Below, in pieces: positions 55,128 through 62,964 of a stretch of 64,000 bases of DNA. Under the pieces are notes generated by a model that ran no database searches, was not told the origin of the DNA, and saw only the letters and a list, made by a program, of their open reading frames with translations. Position 1 is the first letter of the stretch; each line of letters opens with the position of its first letter. This stretch comes from Christiangramia bathymodioli (GTDB taxonomy: Bacteria > Bacteroidota > Bacteroidia > Flavobacteriales > Flavobacteriaceae), in contig SRSL01000001.1 in NCBI GenBank assembly GCA_009735695.1, positions 434,048-498,047 on the forward strand, in the 5' to 3' direction. The translations under genes and the position numbers were made by a program.

Positions 55128-56159
55128 TTAATTATTTAAAATACTCATTAATTGCGCTACACCTTGTTCAGGGGTTATGCTTTCGGCAAGAATTTTACTA
55201 TTATTTGCGAATCTAAATAGTTGACTACTATCCAAATTTATAATTCTTTCTAAAGCAGTTCGAATACTTTCTTCTTCCGATTTAATTTTTAATCCATTCC
55301 ATCCATTTATTAAAAAATGGGGCACAGATCCACACTCTTCGGTAGCTATAATCGGAAGGCCTGCTGCTGCTGCTTCGTGTAAGACCAGAGCCCATTGCTC
55401 AAAGAATGACGGAAGAATGAAACATCCTGAATTTTCAAATTCTTGAGTCAGTTGATCTTGCGATATTGAATTCTTAATATATACTCCATCAATTTTCCGG
55501 AAATTTTCTTTTAAAGGACCATCCCCAACTAAGGTTAATGACCAGCCGTTTTTGTTTTTTATTTTTTTCCATGCTTCAATTAAGAATTCCAATCCCTTTA
55601 CATGTACAAATCTGCCTACAAATAAAAAATTTTTTGGATACTCTTCCTTTTTTTGAGCTAGAGAAACGTTTCTAAATAATTCTAAATTACAACTCAGCGA
55701 GTTATATATTATTCGATTCTTTTTATACCCCAATTTCCTTGCATATTCATATTGATAAATACCTGCAACCCAAATATGAGAAAAAGCTAATTGAACATGC
55801 CATGGGCTTAAAATAGAATTGATTTTCTGTCTCCAGGTTCCCCTCCATTGACTATCTGAATACGCTACTACAGGTATATTTAATTTATGACGAAGTTTTT
55901 TTGATGCCCAAACATAATCACTGACCGCCCATCCTGCTACGGCCATCATTTTCGGGTTAATCTCAATTAATTTAGCCAAAAATTGAGGTCGGGAAAAATC
56001 TCTCAAGTTAAAATTAACAAGATTAGGATCATTGGAAGGCAAGGTTTTAGAATCCTTAAAGCTAAATGCATAAACTTTAACCTCTTCCTGCTTAATCAGG
56101 GAATTTATTAGTACAACTTGGTGGGGCATATAATCTATAACCAGAAAAACTATATTCAT
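55128..56159 (-). CDS. Glycosyltransferase family 4
   Basis: Product of 343 residues, GT-B fold. NFLFVGRFVHVKGLEFLIEA opens the C-terminal donor domain; GDGPLKENF follows; the E-x7-E motif is in EQWALVLHEAAAAGLPII. Distinct from the neighbouring GT4 gene. ATG start at 56159, 4 bases after the polymerase gene. Confidence 0.92.
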   Translation of the reverse strand: MNIVFLVIDYMPHQVVLINSLIKQEEVKVYAFSFKDSKTLPSNDPNLVNFNLRDFSRPQFLAKLIEINPKMMAVAGWAVSDYVWASKKLRHKLNIPVVAYSDSQWRGTWRQKINSILSPWHVQLAFSHIWVAGIYQYEYARKLGYKKNRIIYNSLSCNLELFRNVSLAQKKEEYPKNFLFVGRFVHVKGLEFLIEAWKKIKNKNGWSLTLVGDGPLKENFRKIDGVYIKNSISQDQLTQEFENSGCFILPSFFEQWALVLHEAAAAGLPIIATEECGSVPHFLINGWNGLKIKSEEESIRTALERIINLDSSQLFRFANNSKILAESITPEQGVAQLMSILNN

Positions 56160-56163
56160 AGAA

Positions 56164-57339
56164 CTAATAAGTAGAAGATGAAATTTGTTGTTTTTTTAAT
56201 TGGTAGATTATTCCCAAAGTCAACCAGAACATAAAAAATAAACCTGAGCCTGCAGAAAAAATATAACCTTCGGCAAACATATGCACCAAATAAAATGTAA
56301 GTAGTGCTCCTAAAAGAGCTAAATCGGATTGGAGATTTTCATTTTTATGTATGAAAACAAATAATTTTAATATTAAAATGATCAATGGAATAAACCCTAG
56401 TAATCCAACCATTGATAGAACAACCAACCAGGAAGAGCCTGGTTCAATAGTACCCTCCTCTTTATTAAATTTATCATTAAGTGTTGTATCAACCGAACCA
56501 AATCCAATTCCGTAAACAGGAGATCTTTCAAATTCCAATATTCTACTTTCCCATAAAAACTCACGTGTTACAAATAAGTTATCATTCTCATTAGCATATT
56601 CCATTTTGTCTATTATGCGTCCCGTGAAGTCTGACCATAAAGGAAAACTGATAGAACCCAAAAACCCTATAAGACAAACAATTTTTATGAAACTAAATAA
56701 TTGATTTTTATTCGTTTTATATAAGAAATATAAAACACCACAAATACCAGCTAAAAGAGCTGATCTCGAACCAGAGGCGACACATGTTATAAAGGAAATC
56801 CCTGCAAGACCATAAAAGCTAAAACGTATTTTTTTATTTGATTCTCTAAATCCCCAGTCAAGGGATATCAATAAGGCAATAGCAGCCATAGGTCCTAACA
56901 TCATAGAATGATTAAACAAACCGGCAAAACCACCTCTTCCATACATCCAAGAAACTCCTATGAGGATCCCTAAGAAAGATACAGCTGTGAGAGATACTAA
57001 TAAAATTTTCACATTTCTAAATAGTAGAAATCGAAATTTACTCAAAGGAGAATTTAAAATTAAGGGCCCTATTACACCAACTAAAATAATTAAAGCAACT
57101 AAACGCTCATATGGTTTAAAAAATTCCGGTATTTTATTAAAAAAAATACTTAAAAATCCCGCCAAAATTAGCCAGACCATAAGTAAGTTCAATTGAGTTT
57201 TCCCTATGAATAAATAAACAAATAAAATAAGTGCAAGAATTCCATAGTAGCCATATCCAATATTAAATTTTAAAAATGAAATCTGACCTAGAAATAAAAC
57301 AGTAGAAACTATGGCAAAAAAATAAGTTATTGATTTCAA
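56164..57339 (-). CDS. wzy: Wzy-type O-antigen polymerase/ligase-like membrane protein
   Basis: Product of 391 residues with ten or more hydrophobic helices and a large periplasmic loop before the last helices (GYGSVD-like IGFGSVDTTLNDKFNKEEGT, then PGSSWLVVLSMVGLLGFIPL). This is the O-antigen polymerase/ligase (PF04932-like) layout. It probably polymerises repeat units in the periplasm, given Wzx and Wzc in the same operon. The start is TTG at 57339, overlapping the upstream stop (ATTGA). Very AT-rich. Confidence 0.83.
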   Translation of the reverse strand: MKSITYFFAIVSTVLFLGQISFLKFNIGYGYYGILALILFVYLFIGKTQLNLLMVWLILAGFLSIFFNKIPEFFKPYERLVALIILVGVIGPLILNSPLSKFRFLLFRNVKILLVSLTAVSFLGILIGVSWMYGRGGFAGLFNHSMMLGPMAAIALLISLDWGFRESNKKIRFSFYGLAGISFITCVASGSRSALLAGICGVLYFLYKTNKNQLFSFIKIVCLIGFLGSISFPLWSDFTGRIIDKMEYANENDNLFVTREFLWESRILEFERSPVYGIGFGSVDTTLNDKFNKEEGTIEPGSSWLVVLSMVGLLGFIPLIILILKLFVFIHKNENLQSDLALLGALLTFYLVHMFAEGYIFSAGSGLFFMFWLTLGIIYQLKKQQISSSTY

Positions 57340-58313
57340 TGAAAAGTTACTTCGTAATTATGATTTTTAAGAATCTTTTGTAGTTTATTAATCCTATTGT
57401 CCCATGAACATACCTCTAGTGCCCTGAAGTAATTTTTATTTACGAAAGATTGATATTCCCCAATGCAATTCAATAGTTCTTTTAATTGTTCGCCAGGATT
57501 TCGCCAATCTACTTCAATAACCGGATTATACCCCATTATCTCGATCAATTCCTTTGGAGCCTTTCCAACGATGAGAGATTTTGATAACATACATTCCCAA
57601 TATCTTTGAGTTAGAGTTTCAATCCCTCCCGTAATCTCAGGATGTGTCATAGACCTAGGAAAGCAAATAGTTATTGCCGAATCACTTATCCCCTGGGTTA
57701 ATTCTTTAAAATCTTTGAATATTTTTTTATCATCACAAGAGAATAAATAGGTGTGATTTGCACTTATAGTTTTTAGAATAACCTGATGATAATTTTCAAA
57801 TTTTCTACCGAATTGTAATATTTGGATTTTCCTATCAACCAAATTAGAACCTCTAATATACTCAGCAGATTCAATACCTTCAGGCAACCAATAGGTTTTA
57901 ATTCCTGGGATTTCTCGTTCAACAAGTGATGCGACTTCTTTTTGTGTAAAAAATGCTAGTTTCACCTTGTTTCTTTTCAAAGAAGAAATCATAAGGGGAT
58001 GGTACTTTTTCCAGGTATCCCAAAAAACAGGAACAACTTCATAAAAATAATTATAAGGGAAAGCAGTAAAATCAATATATGCACCTCCCGTTACTAATAA
58101 AGCTGTATTTTCTTTTGAGAATTTAATTCTTCTAGCCACACCCGATTTTGCAAGAATCATTTTGAGCTGAAAAGGGAAATCTATTTTAGGTTTTATTCCA
58201 CCTTCTGCATCTATCCAAGCTTTTTTAAACCAGTCCAAATAAAACTGATATTTATTCTTTTTTGGCTTATCCAAATCAAGTAATAAAATTGGTTTTCTGT
58301 TATGCTCAATCAT
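57336..58313 (-). CDS. Putative GT-B glycosyltransferase
   Basis: Product of 325 residues from ATG 58313 (MIEHNRKPILLLDL); the longer frame overlaps the flippase gene and is rejected. No hallmark motif is strong, but the order of strands and the segments RKIQILQFGRKFENYHQVIL, ITICFPRSMTHPEITGGIET and LTQRYWECMLSKSLIVGKAP look like the donor half of a GT-B enzyme. Position between wzx and wzy supports a role in repeat-unit assembly. The donor and linkage are unknown. Confidence 0.65.
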   Translation of the reverse strand: MIEHNRKPILLLDLDKPKKNKYQFYLDWFKKAWIDAEGGIKPKIDFPFQLKMILAKSGVARRIKFSKENTALLVTGGAYIDFTAFPYNYFYEVVPVFWDTWKKYHPLMISSLKRNKVKLAFFTQKEVASLVEREIPGIKTYWLPEGIESAEYIRGSNLVDRKIQILQFGRKFENYHQVILKTISANHTYLFSCDDKKIFKDFKELTQGISDSAITICFPRSMTHPEITGGIETLTQRYWECMLSKSLIVGKAPKELIEIMGYNPVIEVDWRNPGEQLKELLNCIGEYQSFVNKNYFRALEVCSWDNRINKLQKILKNHNYEVTFH

Positions 58314-58314
58314 A

Positions 58315-59670
58315 TTATTTATTCCATACACCTGATGCTTTCCCAGAAATAATTTTCCAATATTGAATTGGAGATAAAATTGCTTGAGGCAATACACATA
58401 TTATAGTAGATAAGATTACACCTTTAACACCTAGCTCCAATTCTCTTGCTAAAAATATAGATAGAGGAATATTTATGATTGAAGTAATCAGAACAGTATA
58501 CATTTGGATTTTTATTTTACCTAAACCATTTAAGAAGTTATTGTAGAGACTGTAGAAAATAGTTATGATAAAATAAAAAGCCATACAAATAGATAGTGAT
58601 CCAGGAATATTCACTAAATCCCCAATCCAAATTTTGTATGCAGTATCTGACAATACTAACATGATAAATACACCTATAATAGCCAATCCTACTATCCTCA
58701 TTAGATTCTTCATAGATTTCTTAATCCATGTTAACTCTTGCTTGGCATAAGCCAGAGTAACTGAAGACCAATAGGGAGTAAGTATAGTTCCCACAACCAT
58801 ATATGCAAGGCCAAAATATTTAAAGGCTATGGAATATGGAACAACTTGTGCAGGACCAAAGAGTTTAGTTATTATATAATTATCCGTACTGAAAAGAATT
58901 ATTCCAGATATTTGGATAATAAAAAAGCTAAAGCCAAGACCTGTGATTTCGTTAAAATATTGCTTTTTCCAAAGAGAAATATTTGGTTTATACTTCTTAA
59001 ATCTTTTTTTAAAAGCAAAAAAATTCAAGCATGTTAATAAAACTACGGGCAGAGCCGAATATATTACTCCAAATATTAAAAGTGAACTTCTTTCTAAAAA
59101 GGTTAAAATCCAAATTGCAATTACCGAAAGAAATTGAACAAAGAATTGAATTTTCCCCTGAATCGAATGATTTTGATCAGCTTGATATATACTTGTAACT
59201 AATTTTACAATTAGCTGAACACAAAAAAAAGTAATTATTATAGGAAGTAAGACTGAAAGTTCACCTTGGAGTGATGGTCTAGTATTAAAAACTTGGGTCC
59301 ATTCGATAAATTGATTAATTCCAAGAAAAAATATTATCGCAATTAAACTAACGCAACCAATAGTCCCATATGCAGTACTAACATAAGCTTGTGCTTTTTC
59401 AAAATCATCCCTCGCTTTTGCTTCTGCAAATTTATTTCTAAGACCATTTCCGAGGCCTACATCTAAAAAGGAAAACCAGCCTATAAATGAACTAAGGGTC
59501 AGCCAAACACCATAATTCTCGCTATCTAAATAACTGATAGCTAAAGGCACCATTAATAAATTGGATGCCATGCTGCCAATTCTATAAAATAAAGACCATC
59601 CAATATGATTTACAATATTTTTAGATCGCTCACTTTTTATTCCGATGCGATTATATATTTGGAAAACCAT
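58315..59670 (-). CDS. wzx: Wzx-type polysaccharide flippase
   Basis: Product of 451 residues from ATG 59670 (a TTG three codons earlier is possible). About twelve to fourteen membrane helices and the MATE/Wzx start (NHIGWSLFYRIGSMASNLLM, YLDSENYGVWLTLSSFIGWF, FLDVGLGNGLRNKFAEAKAR). It moves lipid-linked repeat units across the inner membrane for Wzy. It lies 13 bases after fcl copy 1 and 1 base before the next GT start. Confidence 0.92.
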   Translation of the reverse strand: MVFQIYNRIGIKSERSKNIVNHIGWSLFYRIGSMASNLLMVPLAISYLDSENYGVWLTLSSFIGWFSFLDVGLGNGLRNKFAEAKARDDFEKAQAYVSTAYGTIGCVSLIAIIFFLGINQFIEWTQVFNTRPSLQGELSVLLPIIITFFCVQLIVKLVTSIYQADQNHSIQGKIQFFVQFLSVIAIWILTFLERSSLLIFGVIYSALPVVLLTCLNFFAFKKRFKKYKPNISLWKKQYFNEITGLGFSFFIIQISGIILFSTDNYIITKLFGPAQVVPYSIAFKYFGLAYMVVGTILTPYWSSVTLAYAKQELTWIKKSMKNLMRIVGLAIIGVFIMLVLSDTAYKIWIGDLVNIPGSLSICMAFYFIITIFYSLYNNFLNGLGKIKIQMYTVLITSIINIPLSIFLARELELGVKGVILSTIICVLPQAILSPIQYWKIISGKASGVWNK

Positions 59671-59683
59671 ATCTCTCAAAAAA

Positions 59684-60634
59684 CTACAATTTCACTTGTT
59701 TATAATCACCTATATTTTGTATGTACCAACTATAAGTTTTTTTAATTCCTTCTTTGAGATCAGTTGACGCTTTCCAACCAGAATCTTTCATCTTATCTAC
59801 ATTCATCAGTTTCCGTGGAGTTCCATCAGGTTTCGAGGTGTCCCAGACGATATTTCCTTTATGACCAACAATTTCCTGAATTGTTTCGGCAAGCTCTTTA
59901 ATTGTCAAGTCATTTCCAGTTCCTATATTATATAGATTTTCCGGTAGTTTATTTTGTAGAACAAAGCATACAGCATCGGCCAGATCATCGACGAATAGAA
60001 ATTCTCTCATTGGACATCCCGATCCCCAAAGTTTAACGGGAAGATGCCCATCCTCCTTTGCTTCATGGAACTTACGGATCATTGCCGGAAGCACATGGGA
60101 GGTCTCCAGGTCGAAATTGTCGTGAGTCCCGTATAGATTGGTCGGCATCAGGCTTACATAATCCTTCCCAAATTGCTTTCTAATGGCTTCACAGGCTTTT
60201 ACCCCCGCAATCTTGGCGATGGCATACCATTCGTTGGTCGGCTCCAGGCTATCGGTAAGCAGGTATTCTTCCTGTAAAGGCTGCGGAGCATGTTTCGGGT
60301 AAATACAGGAACTCCCTAAAAAGATGAATTTCCCAACATCATTCTTATGAGAAAGATCGATCAGGTTATTCTGTATCTGCAAATTCTCCATTAAGAACTG
60401 ATAGGGATAATCATTGTTAGCCAGTATGCCTCCTACCCTAGCTGCGGCGTCAATAACCACTTCCGGCTTTTCAGTTTTGAAAAATTCCTCTACAGCTTTT
60501 TGATCACGCAGGTCTAATTCCTTCGAGGTTTTACAAATAAGATTGGTAAAGCCTTCCGCTTCCAGCTTTCTCCATATTGCGGAGCCTACCATTCCTCTAT
60601 GGCCTGCGATGTATATTTTGGTTTGTTTATTCAT
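59684..60634 (-). CDS. fcl: GDP-L-fucose synthase, copy 1
   Basis: Product of 316 residues from ATG 60634 (MNKQTKIYIAGHRGMVGSAI); the frame runs 18 codons further upstream through a repeat, which is rejected. NADP-binding GHRGMVGSAI, the Ser/Cys region LGSSCIYPKHAPQP, the Tyr-x3-Lys pair in WYAIAKIAG. It makes GDP-L-fucose from the 4-keto-6-deoxymannose product of Gmd. The adjacent upstream gmd is broken (see 60709-61524). The last 150 bases are AT-rich (14 G/C in the 60 bases from 59701, my count) while the 5' half is not (30 of 60 from 60061). Confidence 0.95.
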   Translation of the reverse strand: MNKQTKIYIAGHRGMVGSAIWRKLEAEGFTNLICKTSKELDLRDQKAVEEFFKTEKPEVVIDAAARVGGILANNDYPYQFLMENLQIQNNLIDLSHKNDVGKFIFLGSSCIYPKHAPQPLQEEYLLTDSLEPTNEWYAIAKIAGVKACEAIRKQFGKDYVSLMPTNLYGTHDNFDLETSHVLPAMIRKFHEAKEDGHLPVKLWGSGCPMREFLFVDDLADAVCFVLQNKLPENLYNIGTGNDLTIKELAETIQEIVGHKGNIVWDTSKPDGTPRKLMNVDKMKDSGWKASTDLKEGIKKTYSWYIQNIGDYKQVKL

Positions 60635-60639
60635 TTTTT

Positions 60640-60676
60640 GGTGATTCGGTGATGCGGTGATTCGGTGATGCGGTGA
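60640..60676. repeat. Octamer repeat directly upstream of fcl copy 1
   Basis: Plus strand: alternating 8-base units GGTGATTC and GGTGATGC, about four and a half units, ending 6 bases from the fcl start codon. Related but degenerate repeats lie at 62506-62531 and 63940-64000. Confidence 0.85.
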
Positions 60677-60708
60677 CATCCGTCTCACTGTCTCACTGTA
60701 TTACTGTT

Positions 60709-61524
60709 TTATTCGAAATAATTCAGAGTTTGATATCCACCCTCCTGCAGATGCTGGTCCTTTCTCATCAACTCTACATCACTCTGCATCATATCCTTTA
60801 CAAGATCCTGAAGATCATATTCCGGCACCCAGCCAAGTTTGTTCTTTGCCTTGCTGGCGTCACCGATCAAAAGATCCACTTCAGTAGGACGGAAGTATTT
60901 AGGATCAACGGCTAAAACTTCTTTTCCAATTTCTAACTGGAAGTCAGGATTTGAACAGGAAGCCACATAGGCTTTTTCATCAACCCCTTTTCCTCTGAAC
61001 TCCAATTCAATTCCGACTTCAGTAAAAGCCATTCTTACAAACTCTCTTACCGGAGTAGTTTTTCCAGTTGCAATCACCCAGTCCTCAGCTTCTTCAGCCT
61101 GTAGGATCATCCACATCATTCTTACGTAATCCTTGGCATGCCCCCAGTCTCTTTGAGCATCAAGGTTTCCTAAATAGAACTTATCCTGTAAGCCCAGAGC
61201 GATCCTTGCAGCAGCACGGGTGATCTTCCTGGTCACAAATGTCTCTCCTCTTAATGGTGACTCATGATTAAAAAGTATCCCATTACAGGCATACATGCCA
61301 TAAGCCTCACGATAATTCACCGTGATCCAGTAAGCATACATCTTGGCCACCGCATATGGAGATCTTGGATAAAAAGGAGTTTTCTCTGTTTGAGGTACTT
61401 CCTGTACTTTTCCGTACAGTTCTGAAGTAGAAGCCTGGTAGATGCGCGTTTTCTTTTCAAGTCCTAAAAGGCGAACCGCATCCAGAATTCTCAAAGTTCC
61501 AAGCCCATCAGCATTACCGGTGTA
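60709..61524 (-). pseudogene. gmd: GDP-mannose 4,6-dehydratase, 5'-truncated
   Basis: Homology to Gmd begins at the block [20 protein letters not shown] (codon Tyr at 61524) and runs to the normal end (TLNYFE). Full Gmd proteins are about 350-370 residues; here about the first 100 are missing, including the NADP-binding Gly-rich loop. The catalytic ASTSELYG and YAVAK parts remain. Upstream the frame passes straight into a truncated outer-membrane protein gene read in another frame (61491-61865). The only usable start in the fragment is a TTG at 61494. It is very probably non-functional; GDP-keto-deoxymannose would have to come from another gmd outside the window. Confidence 0.85.
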
Positions 61525-61865
61525 TATCCCAGCAGCAATGGAAAACTTAATTTTTCTATAGTATAATTGGAAGTAAAATTTCGGAAAACAAACTCACCCC
61601 TGGCTGTATTAAATAGTGCTTCGGGTCTAACCAGCCATTTACCAAATTTGAGCTCTAAAAATGCACCTCCCTGATAACCAAAATCAGAATCAGCACTGTA
61701 ACGCTCTCCATTAGTGAATATTTCAGAGCCATTGTCATTCAAACTATAACTTGCTCCAGCTTTTAAACCAAAGCTATACTCCTGAGAAAAAGCAGATAAA
61801 GAGAATAAACAAAACATTAAAAAAAGAAGCTTATCAGCCTCTTTAAGGGGAAAGATGTATCGCAT
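61491..61865 (-). pseudogene. Outer-membrane beta-barrel protein, 3'-truncated
   Basis: Product of 124 residues with signal peptide (LLFLMFCLFSLSAFSQ) and the start of a PF13568-like beta barrel (EYSFGLKAGASYSLN, GYQGGAFLELKFGKWLVRPE). Complete members are about 200 residues. Natural homology seems to stop near [10 protein letters not shown]; the last ten residues ([10 protein letters not shown]) are gmd sequence read out of frame. The gene thus shares its breakpoint with the gmd fragment. ATG start at 61865, 34 bases after the NusG-like gene. Confidence 0.8.
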
Positions 61866-61898
61866 TTATGTAAAAGGTTGGCGTCAAATATAACAGAA

Positions 61899-62372
61899 TT
61901 AAACAATCTCCCGAATATTTGCCGTAAGCTTCCAGCCCAGGTCAGGCAGGATCAATTTCAATCTTTTATTGCCAACCTCCTCAATCACAGCAGTTTTATC
62001 GGCAAATTTACCAGCTTTTATTTTAACGAAATCTCCTTTACTTAATTCACGGATACTGACTTCATCTATAGCCTCGTTATTCAACCAGTCCTTGACAGCT
62101 TTAATTTCCTCATTACGAGCAATGGCCGGTTTCCCCTGCCAGGTCATAAACCCAATCACTCCCGGTGCTTCGAACACACGGTTTCGATTACTAATATCCA
62201 TATTTACAAACAAATAGCATCTGAATAATGGCGTGATCACTTTTTTCTTGCGGTCACTCCACTGCTTCACTTCGGTAATTACGGGACAATAAACTTCCAA
62301 TCCCAGATCCTCCAGGGTTACGGCAGATTTTATTTCATGTCGGGGTTTGGTCCTTACCACATACCAGGGCAT
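61899..62372 (-). CDS. NusG/RfaH-like transcription antiterminator (UpxY/LoaP type)
   Basis: Product of 157 residues: N-terminal NGN domain (PWYVVRTKPRHEIKSAVTLE, VITPLFRCYLFVNMD, APGVIGFMTWQGKPAIARNE) and a KOW domain (LSKGDFVKIKAGKFADKTAV). The fragment KPRHE and the split W..Y start fit the specialised NusG paralogues that relieve early termination within long polysaccharide operons. As the head gene of the locus it probably acts on its own downstream transcript. ATG start at 62372; promoter predicted at 62451-62481. Confidence 0.92.
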   Translation of the reverse strand: MPWYVVRTKPRHEIKSAVTLEDLGLEVYCPVITEVKQWSDRKKKVITPLFRCYLFVNMDISNRNRVFEAPGVIGFMTWQGKPAIARNEEIKAVKDWLNNEAIDEVSIRELSKGDFVKIKAGKFADKTAVIEEVGNKRLKLILPDLGWKLTANIREIV

Positions 62373-62450
62373 ACTGCGATTAATTTTTTAAGATTCATGT
62401 TCCTTCATCATCCAATTTCCCGCAGTAGGGCGCAAAGAAATTTAGGGCAG

Positions 62451-62481
62451 CAAAAGTATAGGTTTCAAGCTTATAAATCAA
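62451..62481 (-). promoter_or_regulatory. Promoter of the polysaccharide operon
   Basis: Minus strand TTG (62481-62479), 20 bases, TACTTTTG (62458-62451). Both boxes and the spacing fit the flavobacterial consensus TTG-N17-23-TAnnTTTG. Predicted start near 62444 gives a leader of about 70 bases to the antiterminator ATG. Confidence 0.6.
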
Positions 62482-62531
62482 GGACAAAGATTACAATTAA
62501 TAAATCAGTGATAAGGTGATACGGTGAGGCC

Positions 62532-62608
62532 GTCTAATGTCTAATGTCTAATGTCTAATGTCTAATGTCTAATGTCTAATGTCTAATGTCTAATGTCTAA
62601 TGTCTAAT
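62532..62608. repeat. Heptamer tandem repeat, 11 units
   Basis: Eleven perfect copies of GTCTAAT (77 bases), counted by eye. It lies about 50 bases upstream of the operon promoter. Perfect short units of this length can gain or lose copies by slippage. Confidence 0.95.
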
Positions 62609-62964
62609 GTAAATTCAAGTTTTCCGTATTGAATTCCAAACTTTCCTAAAAAGGTTTTTATAAATCCTTCCGATATAAGCTCCTAGTAAATTTTATTTAC
62701 TTCTTTCACCATTACAAACATCCTATAACTCCGAACACATACCCAACAACTCACAATCCACCTTCGCTAAAGCTTCGGTGGATGAAACCCACAACTTTTC
62801 ACTCTCCACTTTCCACTAATTACCCGGCTTCGGCTCTCCCTCGACAAGCTCGGGACAGGCTCCTCAGCCTGACATTCGGAACATATTACATATAACACCC
62901 TGCCTTCGCTAAAGCTTCGGCGGGTAAAACTCACACTCCACACCACACCACATAGCCAACAACC
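62609..62964. other. Gene-free region with degenerate repeats, right border of the polysaccharide locus
   Basis: About 350 bases without a credible gene. Two versions of CCTTCGCTAAAGCTTCGGYGG occur (62761 and 62903), as do ACTCTCCACTTTCCAC (62801-62816) and a GC-rich CGGCTCTCCCTCGACAAGCT stretch near 62830. The first two kinds are reverse complements of modules at 43600-43820. Confidence 0.6.

Noticed and set aside
58314-58397. Longer start of the putative glycosyltransferase gene
   Set aside because: It overlaps the well-supported flippase gene, and the ATG at 58313 fits the tight gene spacing of the operon.
60635-60688. Longer start of fcl copy 1
   Set aside because: The extra codons are the octamer repeat; copy 2 starts at the position equal to ATG 60634.
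62532-62608. CRISPR-like array
   Set aside because: Direct 7-base repeats without spacers and no cas genes; a simple tandem repeat.
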